DNA from: Streptomyces sp. WMMC940
Lineage (GTDB): Bacteria; Actinomycetota; Actinomycetes; Streptomycetales; Streptomycetaceae
Length of the DNA: 64,000 nt
Assembly (NCBI RefSeq): GCF_027460265.1
Contig: NZ_JAPZBC010000001.1
Coordinates: 5,746,001-5,810,000, forward strand
Direction: 5' to 3'
The notes beneath the pieces were generated by a model. It searched no databases and had not been told where the DNA came from. It saw only the letters and a list, made by a program, of their open reading frames with translations. Below are positions 16,922 to 27,465 of this stretch, in pieces; within the stretch, counting starts at the first letter, position 1, and every line of letters begins with the position of its first letter. Position numbers and translations under genes: made by a program.

Positions 16922-18886
16922 GTGCCATCCAAGGAACCACCGCGGCGCCGTGTGCCGGGCCCCGCGCGCCGCGGCGGACCGGCCGGCCGGGGCCGGACGG
17001 CGCCCCGCCCCCGCCGGACCGCACCGCCCCGGCGGCCTGCGGCGCCCGGCCGGATCCGGCTCGGCAACCCCCGCCCCCGGCTGAGGCTCGTCAGCGTGGC
17101 GCTCACGCTCGTCATGCTGACGTTCGTGGTCCGGCTGCTGCAGGTGCAGGCCGTCGACGCCGGCACGTACGCCGCGATGGCCGAGAAGAACCGCTACACG
17201 AGCCACAAGCTGGCGGCCGAGCGCGGCCGGATCACGGACCGTGCCGGGATCGCGCTCGCCACCAGCGTGGACGCGCACGACATCACCGCCGACCCGAAGA
17301 TGTTCACGCCCGGGGAGAGCAAGGCCCCGGACGCGCCGGAGCAGGCCGCGGCGCTGCTGGCACCGATCCTGGGCGCCGACGCCGCGGAGCTCGCGAACAA
17401 GCTCAAGGCCCCCAAGTCCCGGTACACCGTCCTCGCCCGCCGCCAGACCCCGCAGGTCTGGAAGCAGATCAAGGACCTCAAGACCGTCTTCGCCGAGCGG
17501 GCCGCCGCCGACAGGGCCAGGGGCGGGCCAGGCGCCAACGTCCTCGCCGGCGTCTTCCAGGAGGCCAGCAGCCGACGCGTCTACCCCAACGGCGATCTCG
17601 CGGCCGGGATACTGGGCTGGGTCAACGCCGACGGCCGCGGCGCGGGCGGCCTGGAGTCCATGCTCGACAAGGAACTGGCGGGCAAGGACGGCAGCATCAC
17701 CTACGCGCAGTCGGGCGGCCGCCGGGTGCCCACCGCCGGGACCCGGGAGAAGCCCGCCGTCCCCGGCTCCGACATCGAGCTCACGATCGACCGCGACATC
17801 CAGTGGGCCGCCCAGCGCGCGATCAGCGAGCAGGTGACGAAGTCGAAGGCGGACCGCGGGTACGTGGTGGTCCAGAACGCCAGGACCGGCGAGGTCCTGG
17901 CGATGGCCAACGCGCCCGGCTTCAACCCCAACGACATCGCGCGGGCCGACGCCGAGGCCATGGGCAACGCGGCCCTCCAGGACGTCTACGAGCCCGGCTC
18001 CACCAGCAAGGTCATGTCCATGGCCGCCGTGCTGGAGGAGCGGGCCGCCACCCCGGGCACCCACGTCACCGTCCCCAACCGGCTCCACCGCGGCGACCGG
18101 CTCTTCAAGGACGACATCGACCACCCCACGTGGTACCTGACGCTCAACGGGGTCCTCGCCAAGTCCAGCAACATCGGGACGATCCTGGCGACCGGACAGC
18201 TCGGGAAGACCCAGAGCCAGGCCAACCGCGTCCTCTACTCCTACCTCAGGAAGTTCGGCATCGGCAGCCCCACCGGCCTCGGCTACCCGGGCGAGAGCGC
18301 CGGCATCCTCGCCGAGCCGCAGGACTGGTCGACCTCCCAGCAATACACGATCCCGTTCGGCCAGGGCTTGTCGATCAACGCCATGCAGGCCGCCTCCGTC
18401 TACTCGACCATCGCCAACGGCGGCGTACGCATCGAGCCCACCCTGGTGCGCGGCACCCGCGGTCCCGACGGACGCTTCAACCCGGCGCAGGCGCCGGAGA
18501 AGACCCGGGTGGTGAGCGAGAAGACCGCGAAGACCCTCGCGGCCATGCTCGAATCGGTCGTGGGCGACGAGGAGGGCACCGGCACCAAGGCCCGGATCCC
18601 CGGCTACCGGGTCGCCGGCAAGACCGGCACCGCGAACCGGGTCGACCCCGAGCTCGGCCGCTACCGGGGCTACACCGCCTCCTTCGCGGGCTTCGCACCC
18701 GCCGACAAGCCACAGATCACCGTCTACTGCGCCATCCAGAACCCGACCCGCGGCAGCTACTTCGGCGGCCAGATCTGCGGACCCATCTACAAGAAGGTCA
18801 TGGAGTTCGCGCTCAAGACCCAGCAGGTCGCGCCGACCGGCGCGGCTCCCGCGCGGCTGCCGGTAGCTTTCGAACCCGGCGCGTGA
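16922..18886 (+). CDS. ftsI: Penicillin-binding protein FtsI (PBP3-type septal transpeptidase)
   Basis: 654 aa from a GTG at 16922, 4 bp after ftsL. An Arg/Pro-rich cytoplasmic tail of ~55 residues precedes one transmembrane helix (LVSVALTLVMLTFVVRLLQV), a dimerisation-type domain (AAERGRITDRAGIALATS) and the transpeptidase domain. The catalytic motifs are intact: S360-T-S-K363, S415-S-N417 and K567-T-G569. The enzyme cross-links septal peptidoglycan using D-Ala-D-Ala stem peptides and is a beta-lactam target. Partner of FtsW. In Streptomyces it is needed for sporulation septation but not for vegetative growth (known for the family in this genus). Confidence 0.96.
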   Translation: MPSKEPPRRRVPGPARRGGPAGRGRTAPRPRRTAPPRRPAAPGRIRLGNPRPRLRLVSVALTLVMLTFVVRLLQVQAVDAGTYAAMAEKNRYTSHKLAAERGRITDRAGIALATSVDAHDITADPKMFTPGESKAPDAPEQAAALLAPILGADAAELANKLKAPKSRYTVLARRQTPQVWKQIKDLKTVFAERAAADRARGGPGANVLAGVFQEASSRRVYPNGDLAAGILGWVNADGRGAGGLESMLDKELAGKDGSITYAQSGGRRVPTAGTREKPAVPGSDIELTIDRDIQWAAQRAISEQVTKSKADRGYVVVQNARTGEVLAMANAPGFNPNDIARADAEAMGNAALQDVYEPGSTSKVMSMAAVLEERAATPGTHVTVPNRLHRGDRLFKDDIDHPTWYLTLNGVLAKSSNIGTILATGQLGKTQSQANRVLYSYLRKFGIGSPTGLGYPGESAGILAEPQDWSTSQQYTIPFGQGLSINAMQAASVYSTIANGGVRIEPTLVRGTRGPDGRFNPAQAPEKTRVVSEKTAKTLAAMLESVVGDEEGTGTKARIPGYRVAGKTGTANRVDPELGRYRGYTASFAGFAPADKPQITVYCAIQNPTRGSYFGGQICGPIYKKVMEFALKTQQVAPTGAAPARLPVAFEPGA

Positions 18887-18903
18887 CCCGGGAGGAACAG
18901 CCA

Positions 18904-20598
18904 GTGAGAACCATTACGCCGGGCCCGGGGAACCGCCACCCGGGGTCCGCCTCGACCCCGCCCGCCGCGAGCCCGTCCCCGGGCGGCCGCGGCCCCCGGT
19001 GGGGCCCCTCATTTAGCGCCGGTCCGGGTACTGCCGGTACGCTCACCGCCGTGCCACAAGCTGATCAGTACCGAACCGCCCCTCCCCGTCCGGCCGAGGT
19101 CCACCCGATCGACCTCGCAGATCTGGCCGCCCGGCTGGGGGTAGAGCCCCCGGGCTCCGGCGCGGTCACCGGCATCACGCACGACTCCCGCGCGGTGCGC
19201 CCCGGGGACGTGTACGCCGCTCTGCCCGGTGCCCGGCTGCACGGCGCCGACTACGTCGCCCAGGCCAGGGATCTCGGCGCGGCCGCGATCCTCACCGACC
19301 CGACGGGCGCCGACCGCGCCGCCGCGACCGGACTGCCCGTCCTGGTCACCGAGAACCCGCGCGGCAGAATGGGCGAGCTCGCCGCCGAGATCTACGGACG
19401 CCCCGGTGAGGCACTGCTGCAGATCGGCATCACCGGCACCTCCGGCAAGACCACCACGGCGTACCTCGTCGAGGGCGGTCTGCGCGGCGCCGGCCGCAGC
19501 ACCGGCCTGATCGGCACGGTCGAGATGCGCATCGACGAGGAGCGCATCAAATCGGAGCGCACCACCCCCGAAGCCACCGATCTGCAGGCCCTGTTCGCCG
19601 TGATGCGGGAACGCGGCGTCGAGTCGGTCGCCATGGAGGTCTCCAGCCACGCCCTGGTGCTCGGCCGGGTCGACGGCTGCGTCTTCGACGTCGCCGTCTT
19701 CAACAACCTCTCGCCGGAGCACATGGAGTTCCACTCCGGCATGGAGGACTACTTCCAGGCCAAGGCCCAGCTGTTCACCCCGGCCCGCGCCCGGCAGGGC
19801 GTCGTCAACCTCGACGACGAGTACGGTCAGCGGCTGGTGACGGAGTCCTCGATCCCCGTCGTCACGTTCTCCGCCGAGGGCCACCCCGACGCCGACTGGC
19901 GCGCCGACGACGTCGAAGTGGGCCCGCTGGGTTCCTCGTTCACCGTCATCGGCCCGCAGGGCGAGCGGGTGCGCGCCCAGGCACCGCTGCCGGGCCCCTT
20001 CAACGTCGCCAACACGCTCGCCGCGATCGTCACCCTCGCCGTCGCCGGCATCGACCCGCAGACCGCGGCCGACGGCGTCGCCGCCGTACCCGGCGTCCCC
20101 GGCCGGCTGGAGCGTGTGGACGCCGGCCAGCCGTATCTCGCGGTGGTCGACTACGCGCACAAGACCGACGCGGTCGAGTCGGTCCTGCGCTCCCTGCGCA
20201 AGGTCACCGAGGGCAGGCTGCACATCGTGCTCGGCTGCGGCGGCGACCGCGACCGGACCAAGCGCGGCCCGATGGGCGCCGCCGCGGCCCGCTACGCCGA
20301 CACGGCCGTCCTCACCTCGGACAACCCCCGCTCCGAGGACCCCCTCGCGATCCTGGCCGCGATGCTCGCGGGCGCCGCCGAGGTGCCGGCGCACGAGCGC
20401 GGCGACGTCCTGGTGGAAGCGGACCGGGCGGCCGCCATCGCCGCGGCCGTCGCCCGCGCCGCGCCGGGCGACACCGTGCTGATCGCCGGCAAGGGACACG
20501 AGCAGGGGCAGGACATCGCCGGGGTGGTCCGCCCCTTCGACGACCGCCGGGTGCTCCGCGAGGCGATCGAGCACAGCCACAAGAACAGTGAGGGATGA
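18904..20598 (+). CDS. murE: UDP-N-acetylmuramoyl-L-alanyl-D-glutamate--2,6-diaminopimelate ligase MurE
   Basis: 564 aa from the GTG at 18904 (GGGAGGA 8 bp upstream). MurE adds diaminopimelate to UDP-MurNAc-L-Ala-D-Glu in the cytoplasm. The ATP-binding loop is GITGTSGKTTTAYL, the carbamylated-Lys region follows, and the DAP-specificity motif DNPRSEDP is present (Streptomyces uses LL-DAP). The first ~50 residues are low-complexity. A second in-frame GTG at 19051 is preceded by TACGCT and 7 bp, the layout of a leaderless promoter, so a shorter 515-aa form starting MPQADQ is a real alternative. Followed by murF after 3 bp. Confidence 0.95.
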   Translation: MRTITPGPGNRHPGSASTPPAASPSPGGRGPRWGPSFSAGPGTAGTLTAVPQADQYRTAPPRPAEVHPIDLADLAARLGVEPPGSGAVTGITHDSRAVRPGDVYAALPGARLHGADYVAQARDLGAAAILTDPTGADRAAATGLPVLVTENPRGRMGELAAEIYGRPGEALLQIGITGTSGKTTTAYLVEGGLRGAGRSTGLIGTVEMRIDEERIKSERTTPEATDLQALFAVMRERGVESVAMEVSSHALVLGRVDGCVFDVAVFNNLSPEHMEFHSGMEDYFQAKAQLFTPARARQGVVNLDDEYGQRLVTESSIPVVTFSAEGHPDADWRADDVEVGPLGSSFTVIGPQGERVRAQAPLPGPFNVANTLAAIVTLAVAGIDPQTAADGVAAVPGVPGRLERVDAGQPYLAVVDYAHKTDAVESVLRSLRKVTEGRLHIVLGCGGDRDRTKRGPMGAAAARYADTAVLTSDNPRSEDPLAILAAMLAGAAEVPAHERGDVLVEADRAAAIAAAVARAAPGDTVLIAGKGHEQGQDIAGVVRPFDDRRVLREAIEHSHKNSEG

Positions 20599-20601
20599 AC
20601 A

Positions 20602-22041
20602 GTGATCGCCCTCTCCCTCGCCGAGATCGCCCGGATCGTCGACGGGCGGCCGTGCGACATACCGGATCCGTCCGTGCGCGTCACCGGGCCCGTCGTCCGG
20701 GACTCCCGCGAGGTGGTACCCGGCAGCCTGTTCGTCGCCTTCGCCGGCGCCCGCGTCGACGGTCACGACTACGCCGCGGACGTGGTCGCCGCGGGCGCGT
20801 CCGCCGTGCTGGCCTCGCGTCCCGTCGGCGTCCCCGCGATCGTCGTGGACGACGTCCAGAAGGCCCTCGGCGCACTGGCCCGCGCCGTCGTGGAACGTCT
20901 CGGCGCCACCCTCGTGGCGCTCACCGGCTCCGCCGGCAAGACGAGCACCAAGGACCTGATCGCCCAGGTGCTGCGCCGCATGGCGCCGACCGTCTGGACC
21001 CCCGGCTCCCTCAACAACGAGATCGGGCTGCCGCTGACCGCGCTCAGCGCCACCGACGAAACCCGGTTCCTGGTCCTCGAGATGGGCGCCCGCGGCATCG
21101 GCCACATCCGCTACCTCACCGAACTCACCCCGCCCCGCATCGGCGTCGTGCTCAACGTGGGCAGCGCCCACATCGGGGAGTTCGGCGGCCGCGAGCAGAT
21201 CGCCGAGGCCAAGGGCGAGCTCGTCGAGACGCTGCCCCCCGCAGCCGAGGGCGGAGTCGCCGTCCTCAACGCCGACGACCCCCTGGTACGCGCCATGTCC
21301 GCCCGTACCGAGGCGCGCGTGGTGCTGTTCGGGGAGTCGGACGAAGCGGACGTACGTGCCGACAACGTCCGCCTCATGCCGGGCGGACGGCCCGCATTCC
21401 TCCTTCGCACACCCTCCGGGTGCAGCGACGTGACCTTGCGGCTGTACGGTGAGCACCACGTGTCGAACGCGCTCGCCGCGGCCGCCGTCGCCCATGAGCT
21501 GGGCATGTCCGTCGACGAGATCGCCACCGCGCTCTCGGAGGCGGGCACCCTCTCCCGCTGGCGTATGGAGGTCACCGAGCGTCCGGACGGCGTGACGGTC
21601 GTCAACGACGCCTACAACGCGAACCCCGAGTCCATGCGAGCCGCACTGCGTGCGCTCGCCGCCATGGGCACGGCCGCCCAGGCCACCGGGGGGCGCACGT
21701 GGGCGGTGCTCGGTCCGATGGCCGAGCTCGGCGGCGAGGCGCTGACGGAGCACGACGCGATCGGACGGCTCGCCGTCCGGCTCAACGTCAGCAAGCTCGT
21801 CGCGGTCGGGGGCAGGGAAGCGTCCTGGCTGCAGCTGGGCGCATATAACGAGGGTTCGTGGGGTGAGGAGTCGGTGCACGTGTCCGACGCGCAGGCGGCG
21901 GTCGACCTGTTGCGCAGAGAGCTGCGCCCGGGAGACGTCGTGCTGGTGAAGGCTTCCAGGTCGGCCGGGCTCGAGCGGATCGCCGAGGCGCTGCTCGCCG
22001 ACGCCGGTCCGACCGACGAGGGGCAGGTCGCCGGCCGATGA
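20602..22041 (+). CDS. murF: UDP-N-acetylmuramoyl-tripeptide--D-alanyl-D-alanine ligase MurF
   Basis: 479 aa from a GTG at 20602, 3 bp past murE. The N-terminal domain recognises the tripeptide substrate ([17 protein letters not shown]). The ATP loop is [15 protein letters not shown] (about 110-124). Conserved [30 protein letters not shown] and [11 protein letters not shown] follow. MurF adds the D-Ala-D-Ala dipeptide, completing the UDP-MurNAc-pentapeptide that MraY uses next. Its stop overlaps the mraY start by 4 bp (ATGA). Confidence 0.96.
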   Translation: MIALSLAEIARIVDGRPCDIPDPSVRVTGPVVRDSREVVPGSLFVAFAGARVDGHDYAADVVAAGASAVLASRPVGVPAIVVDDVQKALGALARAVVERLGATLVALTGSAGKTSTKDLIAQVLRRMAPTVWTPGSLNNEIGLPLTALSATDETRFLVLEMGARGIGHIRYLTELTPPRIGVVLNVGSAHIGEFGGREQIAEAKGELVETLPPAAEGGVAVLNADDPLVRAMSARTEARVVLFGESDEADVRADNVRLMPGGRPAFLLRTPSGCSDVTLRLYGEHHVSNALAAAAVAHELGMSVDEIATALSEAGTLSRWRMEVTERPDGVTVVNDAYNANPESMRAALRALAAMGTAAQATGGRTWAVLGPMAELGGEALTEHDAIGRLAVRLNVSKLVAVGGREASWLQLGAYNEGSWGEESVHVSDAQAAVDLLRRELRPGDVVLVKASRSAGLERIAEALLADAGPTDEGQVAGR

Positions 22042-23108
22042 GGCAGATCCTCTTCGCGGGAGCCATCGGGCTCTTCCTGACGCTCATCGGTACCCCGCTG
22101 CTGATCAAGCTGCTGGCCCGCAAGGGTTACGGCCAGTTCATCCGTGACGACGGCCCGCGCAGCCACGGCAGCAAGAAGGGCACGCCCACCATGGGCGGCA
22201 TCGCCTTCATCCTGGCCACGCTGATCGCGTACGCCCTCACCAAGGTGATCACCGGCGAGGACCCGACCGTCCCGGGCCTGCTGGTGCTGTTCCTGATGGC
22301 GGGCATGGGACTGGTCGGCTTCCTCGACGACTACATCAAGATCGTCAAGCAGCGGTCCCTGGGCCTGCGGGCCAAGGCGAAGATGGCCGGCCAGCTGATC
22401 GTCGGCATCGCCTTCGCGGTGCTGGCGCTGCAGTTCCCGGACGACCGCGGCAACACCCCGGCCTCCACCAAGCTGTCGTTCGTCACCGACTTCGGCTGGA
22501 CGATCGGTCCGGTGCTGTTCGTGGTCTGGGCGCTGTTCATGATCCTCGCGATGTCGAACGGCGTGAACCTCACCGACGGGCTGGACGGCCTGGCCACCGG
22601 CGCCTCCGTGATGGTCTTCGGCGCGTACACCTTCATCGGCCTGTGGCAGTTCCAGGAGTCCTGCGCCAACGCGACGACCCTGACCAACCCCGCCGCCTGC
22701 TTCGAGGTACGGGACCCCCTCGACCTCGCCGTCGTGGCCGCGGCGCTGATGGGAGCCTGCTTCGGCTTCCTGTGGTGGAACACCTCGCCGGCGAAGATCT
22801 TCATGGGTGACACCGGCTCCCTGGCCCTCGGCGGCGCGCTCGCCGGCCTGGCCATCTGCTCCCGCACGGAGCTGCTCCTGGCGCTCCTCGGCGGCCTCTT
22901 CGTCCTGATCACCCTGTCCGTGATCATCCAGGTCGGTTCCTTCCGGCTCACCGGGAAGCGCGTATTCCGGATGGCCCCGCTGCAGCACCACTTCGAGCTC
23001 AAGGGGTGGTCCGAAGTCCTTGTCGTGGTCCGTTTCTGGATCATTCAGGGCATGTGCGTCATCGTGGGACTGGGCATCTTCTACGCGGGCTGGGCGGCCG
23101 ACAAGTGA
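22038..23108 (+). CDS. mraY: Phospho-N-acetylmuramoyl-pentapeptide transferase MraY
   Basis: 356 aa, ten predicted transmembrane helices. MraY transfers phospho-MurNAc-pentapeptide to undecaprenyl phosphate, making lipid I. Family signatures include the [11 protein letters not shown] segment after the first helix, FLDDYIKI with the essential Asp residues, [12 protein letters not shown], and [12 protein letters not shown]. The C-terminal loop ends in [12 protein letters not shown] with the essential His cluster. Coupled to murF (ATGA) and to murD (GTGA). Confidence 0.97.
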   Translation: MRQILFAGAIGLFLTLIGTPLLIKLLARKGYGQFIRDDGPRSHGSKKGTPTMGGIAFILATLIAYALTKVITGEDPTVPGLLVLFLMAGMGLVGFLDDYIKIVKQRSLGLRAKAKMAGQLIVGIAFAVLALQFPDDRGNTPASTKLSFVTDFGWTIGPVLFVVWALFMILAMSNGVNLTDGLDGLATGASVMVFGAYTFIGLWQFQESCANATTLTNPAACFEVRDPLDLAVVAAALMGACFGFLWWNTSPAKIFMGDTGSLALGGALAGLAICSRTELLLALLGGLFVLITLSVIIQVGSFRLTGKRVFRMAPLQHHFELKGWSEVLVVVRFWIIQGMCVIVGLGIFYAGWAADK

Positions 23109-24532
23109 GCACGCGGGACTGGCAGGGCAAACGCGTCACCGTCGCAGGGCTGGGCGTGAGCGGCATTCCGGCCGCCCGCGTACTGCACGGCCTCGGTGCG
23201 GTCGTCACGGTCGTCAACGACGGCGACGACGAGCGCGCCCGCGCCCAGGCGGCGGAGCTGGAGGCGGAGGGGATCTCCGTCCGCCTCGGCGACGGCGCCA
23301 CCCTGCCGGAGGGCACCGAGCTGGTCGTGACGGCGCCCGGCTGGAAGCCCGACAAGCCCCTGTTCACGGCAGCCGCGGAGGCGGGCGTCGAGGTCTGGGG
23401 CGACGTCGAGCTCGCCTGGCGGCTGCGCGGCCTGGACGGCAGGGAAGCCGCCCCCTGGCTCGCGGTGACCGGCACCAACGGCAAGACGACGACCGTGCGG
23501 ATGCTCGCCGCGATCCTGGAGGCGGCCGGCCTGAGGACCGCGGCCGTCGGCAACATCGGGGTCTCCCTGCTGGACGCGGTGCTCGGCGACGAGAAGTACG
23601 ACGTGCTCGCCGTCGAGCTCTCCAGCTACCAGCTCCACTGGGCCCCCTCGCTGCGCGCCCACTCCGCCGCCGTCCTCAACCTGGCGCCGGACCACCTCGA
23701 CTGGCACGGCTCCATGGAGGCGTACGCCGCCGACAAGGGCCGTGTCTACGAAGGCAATACGGTCGCCTGCGTCTACAACGCCGCCGACCCCGCGACCGAG
23801 GACCTGGTGCGGGAGGCCGACGTCGTCGAGGGCTGCCGCGCCGTCGGCTTCACCCTCGGCACGCCCGGCCCCTCCCAACTCGGAGTCGTGGAAGGCATCC
23901 TCGTCGACCGCGCCTTCGTCGAGAACCGGCAGAAGCAGGCACAGGAGCTGGCGCAGGTCTCCGACGTCGACCCACCGGCCCCCCACAACATCGCCAACGC
24001 CCTCGCCGCGGCGGCGCTGGCCCGCGCGTTCGGCGTCGAACCCGCGGCGGTGCGGGAGGGGCTGCGGGCCTTCCGACCCGACGCGCACCGCATCGAGTAC
24101 GTGGCCGAGGTCGACGGCGTCGCCTACGTCGACGACTCCAAGGCCACCAACACCCATGCCGCGGAAGCCTCCTTGGCGGCGTACGACCCGATCGTCTGGA
24201 TCGCGGGCGGCCTCGCCAAGGGCGCGACCTTCGACGAGCTCGTCCGGAAGTCCGCGGAACGGCTGCGCGGCGCGGTGCTGATGGGCGCGGACCGGGCACT
24301 GATCGCCGAAGCCCTGGCGCGACACGCGCCCGAGGTCCCGGTGGTCGACCTCGACCGGACCGACACTGGGGCGATGTCGGCGGCGGTCCGCGAAGCGGCA
24401 CGGCTCGCGCGGCCCGGGGACACGGTCCTGCTGGCCCCCGCCTGCGCCTCGATGGACATGTTCGCCAACTACAACAAGCGAGGCGAGGCGTTCGCGGACG
24501 CGGTCCGCACCCTCGCCGCCGAGCGCGCCTGA
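23105..24532 (+). CDS. murD: UDP-N-acetylmuramoyl-L-alanine--D-glutamate ligase MurD
   Basis: 475 aa from the GTG at 23105, which overlaps the mraY stop. A Rossmann-like N-terminal domain ([17 protein letters not shown]) binds the UDP-MurNAc-L-Ala substrate. The central ATP loop is [15 protein letters not shown], and [19 protein letters not shown] and [16 protein letters not shown] are conserved. The C-terminal domain contains [17 protein letters not shown]. MurD adds D-Glu in the cytoplasm. Three GACAC motifs occur in its last ~210 bp (24321, 24362, 24419), 170-275 bp upstream of ftsW, and could be a regulatory site inside the gene. Confidence 0.96.
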   Translation: MSTRDWQGKRVTVAGLGVSGIPAARVLHGLGAVVTVVNDGDDERARAQAAELEAEGISVRLGDGATLPEGTELVVTAPGWKPDKPLFTAAAEAGVEVWGDVELAWRLRGLDGREAAPWLAVTGTNGKTTTVRMLAAILEAAGLRTAAVGNIGVSLLDAVLGDEKYDVLAVELSSYQLHWAPSLRAHSAAVLNLAPDHLDWHGSMEAYAADKGRVYEGNTVACVYNAADPATEDLVREADVVEGCRAVGFTLGTPGPSQLGVVEGILVDRAFVENRQKQAQELAQVSDVDPPAPHNIANALAAAALARAFGVEPAAVREGLRAFRPDAHRIEYVAEVDGVAYVDDSKATNTHAAEASLAAYDPIVWIAGGLAKGATFDELVRKSAERLRGAVLMGADRALIAEALARHAPEVPVVDLDRTDTGAMSAAVREAARLARPGDTVLLAPACASMDMFANYNKRGEAFADAVRTLAAERA

Positions 24533-24594
24533 CCGGCCCTGGCCCCGCCGCCACGACCCGGCGGCGTGGGCCACGACCTGGAGGGGACAGCGAC

Positions 24595-26349
24595 ATGCCA
24601 CCCGACGCGACCACGACGCCCGACCCCCGCCGCCCCGGGGCCGCGGACCCGCTGCGGCCCGCCGGTCCCCACGGCGCACCGCACGCCACCGGCCACGCCG
24701 CCCCGGCCCCGGAGCGCCGCCCCGGGCCGCCCGCCGTGGACGCCCCGGACGCGAGCGGTTCCTCGTCCGGCCTCGACCGCACCGTGCGCGCGGCCGCGAC
24801 GACAGCGACGGAGGCGACCGATCGGGTCGTACGCCCCCACTCCGCGGTGCGCACGGACGGGTTGGCCGCCGCGGCGCGAGGCGTCGTGCGTCACGGCGGG
24901 GCGTCGTGGCGGTCCCGCGCACGAGCCGACCGGCGGGAACCGCTCGTCGAGCGGGCGCGTGCGCTCGGCCGTGGCCTGGTGCCCGTACTCGCCCTCGCCG
25001 GACTGCCCGGAGCCGGACTGCCCGGAGCCGCACTGCGCGGCAGGACCGCCAGGCCCGCGCCGCGCCCGGCGTACGGCTGGGGCGGAGGCAGCGGCGGCCG
25101 GCCCCGCCCGCCACGCGGCGGCGGACTGCGCCGGCTGTACGAGCAGGCCCGCCGGGCCTGGGACCGGCCGCTGACGGCCTACTACGTGATTCTCGGCGCC
25201 GGTCTGCTGATCACCGTGCTCGGCCTCGTGATGGTCTACTCCGCCTCGATGATCACCGCTCTGAAGTACTCGCTGCCCTCCTCGTACTTCTTCCGCAAGC
25301 AGTTCCTCGCCGCAGTGATCGGCACCGGACTGCTCCTGATCGCCTCGCGGATGCCCCTCCGGCTCCACCGGGGCCTCGCCTACCCGATCCTCGTCGTCAG
25401 CGCCTGTCTGATGGTCCTGGTGCAGGTCCCCGGGATAGGGCAGTCGGTCAACGGCAACCAGAACTGGATCTCGCTCGGCGGGCCCTTCCAGCTCCAGCCC
25501 AGCGAGTTCGGCAAGCTCGCCCTGATCCTCTGGGGCGCCGACCTGCTCGCCCGCAAGCAGGACAAGCGGCTGCTCACACAGTGGAAGCACCTGCTCGTCC
25601 CGCTGGTCCCGGTGGCCTTCATACTGCTGGGGCTGATCATGCTGGGCGGCGACATGGGCACCGCCATCATCCTGACCGCGATCCTCTTCGGGCTGCTCTG
25701 GCTGGCCGGCGCCCCGACCAGGCTGTTCGTGGGCGTGCTGTCCGTCGCCGCGGTGATCGGCGCGGTCCTGATCAAGACCAACGCGAACAGGATGGCCCGC
25801 TTCCAGTGCGTCGGCGCCACCGATCCCGGACCGGACGACAGCTGCTGGCAGGCCGTGCACGGGATCTACGCCCTGGCCTCGGGCGGATGGTTCGGTTCGG
25901 GCATCGGGGCAAGTGTGGAAAAATGGGGTCAACTCCCCGAAGCGCACACCGACTTCATCTTCGCCATCACCGGGGAGGAACTGGGCCTCGCGGGGACACT
26001 GTCGGTGCTCGCTCTCTTCGCGGCTCTAGGCTATGCGGGTATCCGCGTGGCCGGACGCACGGAGGACCCCTTCGTGAGGTACGCCGCGGGAGGTGTGACC
26101 ACCTGGATCACGGCCCAGGCCGTGGTCAACATCGGTGCGGTGCTCGGACTGCTGCCGATCGCCGGTGTCCCCCTCCCGCTGTTCTCCTACGGGGGCTCCG
26201 CCCTGCTGCCGACCATGTTCGCGGTCGGACTGCTGATCGCCTTCGCGCGGGAGGATCCCGCGGCGAAGGCGGCCCTGGCCGTGCGGCCCGGGACGAGATG
26301 GAAGACGATGAGACGGCGCGTCAAGGAACGTCCGTCCGGAGAGCGGTGA
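24595..26349 (+). CDS. ftsW: Septal peptidoglycan glycosyltransferase FtsW (SEDS family) with a long N-terminal extension
   Basis: 584 aa from the ATG at 24595 (GGAGGGG ~7 bp upstream). The ten-helix SEDS core begins near residue 192 (TAYYVILGAGLLITVLGLVMVYSAS region) and carries the family motifs NGNQNWISLG, QPSEFGKLALI, GDMGTAIIL, AHTDFIFAITGEELG and LPLFSYGGSALL. FtsW polymerises lipid II at the septum with FtsI. About 190 residues before the first helix are Pro/Ala/Arg-rich, contain a tandem GLPGAGLPGA and look disordered; FtsW proteins usually have far shorter N-termini. No better internal start is apparent. Confidence 0.93.
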   Translation: MPPDATTTPDPRRPGAADPLRPAGPHGAPHATGHAAPAPERRPGPPAVDAPDASGSSSGLDRTVRAAATTATEATDRVVRPHSAVRTDGLAAAARGVVRHGGASWRSRARADRREPLVERARALGRGLVPVLALAGLPGAGLPGAALRGRTARPAPRPAYGWGGGSGGRPRPPRGGGLRRLYEQARRAWDRPLTAYYVILGAGLLITVLGLVMVYSASMITALKYSLPSSYFFRKQFLAAVIGTGLLLIASRMPLRLHRGLAYPILVVSACLMVLVQVPGIGQSVNGNQNWISLGGPFQLQPSEFGKLALILWGADLLARKQDKRLLTQWKHLLVPLVPVAFILLGLIMLGGDMGTAIILTAILFGLLWLAGAPTRLFVGVLSVAAVIGAVLIKTNANRMARFQCVGATDPGPDDSCWQAVHGIYALASGGWFGSGIGASVEKWGQLPEAHTDFIFAITGEELGLAGTLSVLALFAALGYAGIRVAGRTEDPFVRYAAGGVTTWITAQAVVNIGAVLGLLPIAGVPLPLFSYGGSALLPTMFAVGLLIAFAREDPAAKAALAVRPGTRWKTMRRRVKERPSGER

Positions 26350-26355
26350 ATTTCG

Positions 26356-27444
26356 GTGCATGTCGTACTCGCCGGCGGGGGGACCGCCGGCCACATCGAG
26401 CCCGCGCTCGCCCTCGCGGACGCCCTGCGGAGGCAGGATCCGACGATGGGCATCACGGCCCTCGGTACCGAGCGCGGCCTGGAGACCCGGCTCGTCCCCG
26501 AGCGGGGCTACGAGCTGGCGCTGATCCCCGCCGTGCCGCTGCCGCGCAAACCGACGCCCGAGCTGATCACCGTCCCGGGCCGGCTGCGCGGCACGATCAA
26601 GGCCGCCGAGCAGATCCTGGAGCGCACGAAGGCCGACGCCGTCGTGGGCTTCGGCGGCTATGTCGCGCTGCCCGGATACCTGGCCGCCAAGCGGCTCGGG
26701 GTGCCCATCGTCGTCCACGAGGCCAACGCCCGCCCGGGCCTGGCCAACAAGATCGGTTCGCGGTACGCCGCCGCGGTCGCCGTGTCGACGCCCGACAGCA
26801 AGCTGCGGGGCGCGCGCTACGTCGGGATCCCGCTGCGCCGCTCCATCGCCACCCTCGACCGGGCCCGCGTCCGGCCCGAGGCGCGTGCCGCCTTCGGCCT
26901 GGACCCCAACCTGCCGACACTGCTGGTCTCGGGCGGTTCGCAGGGCGCCCGCCGCCTCAACGAGGTGGTCCAGCAGGTCGCTCCGCTGCTCCAGCGCTCC
27001 GGTATCCAGGTCCTGCACGCGGTCGGACCGAAGAACGAACTGCCGCACGCGGACAACATGCCCGGGATGCCGCCGTACATCCCGGTACCGTACGTGGACC
27101 GGATGGATCTCGCGTACGCCGCGGCCGACATGATGCTGTGCCGTGCGGGCGCCATGACGGTCGCCGAACTCTCCGCCGTGGGCCTGCCCGCCGCGTACGT
27201 ACCGCTGCCGATCGGCAACGGCGAACAGCGGCTCAACGCACAGCCCGTGGTGAAGGCCGGCGGCGGACTGCTGGTCGACGACGCCGAGCTGACCCCCGAG
27301 TGGGTCCAGGGCCATGTGCTCCCGGTGCTCGCCGATCCGCACCGGCTGTACGAGATGTCCCGTGCCGCGGCCGAGTTCGGGCGCCGGGACGCAGACGATC
27401 TGCTTGTCGGAATGGTCTACGAGGCGATCGCCTCGCGCCGATAG
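26356..27444 (+). CDS. murG: UDP-GlcNAc--lipid I GlcNAc transferase MurG
   Basis: 362 aa from a GTG at 26356, 6 bp after ftsW. MurG makes lipid II on the inner membrane face. The N-terminal glycine loop is [19 protein letters not shown], and [43 protein letters not shown] and the donor-binding [21 protein letters not shown] (read as [19 protein letters not shown]) are family hallmarks. murC, which usually sits between murG and ftsQ in many bacteria, is absent. ftsQ follows after 21 bp. Confidence 0.96.
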   Translation: MHVVLAGGGTAGHIEPALALADALRRQDPTMGITALGTERGLETRLVPERGYELALIPAVPLPRKPTPELITVPGRLRGTIKAAEQILERTKADAVVGFGGYVALPGYLAAKRLGVPIVVHEANARPGLANKIGSRYAAAVAVSTPDSKLRGARYVGIPLRRSIATLDRARVRPEARAAFGLDPNLPTLLVSGGSQGARRLNEVVQQVAPLLQRSGIQVLHAVGPKNELPHADNMPGMPPYIPVPYVDRMDLAYAAADMMLCRAGAMTVAELSAVGLPAAYVPLPIGNGEQRLNAQPVVKAGGGLLVDDAELTPEWVQGHVLPVLADPHRLYEMSRAAAEFGRRDADDLLVGMVYEAIASRR

Positions 27445-27465
27445 GCACGGCGAAGGGCAGGGAGC

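Noticed and set aside
19009..21879. Long minus-strand frame (956 codons) across murE and murF
   Set aside because: Shadow of two conserved essential genes; its residues are the usual Gly/Arg/Asp/His antisense pattern.
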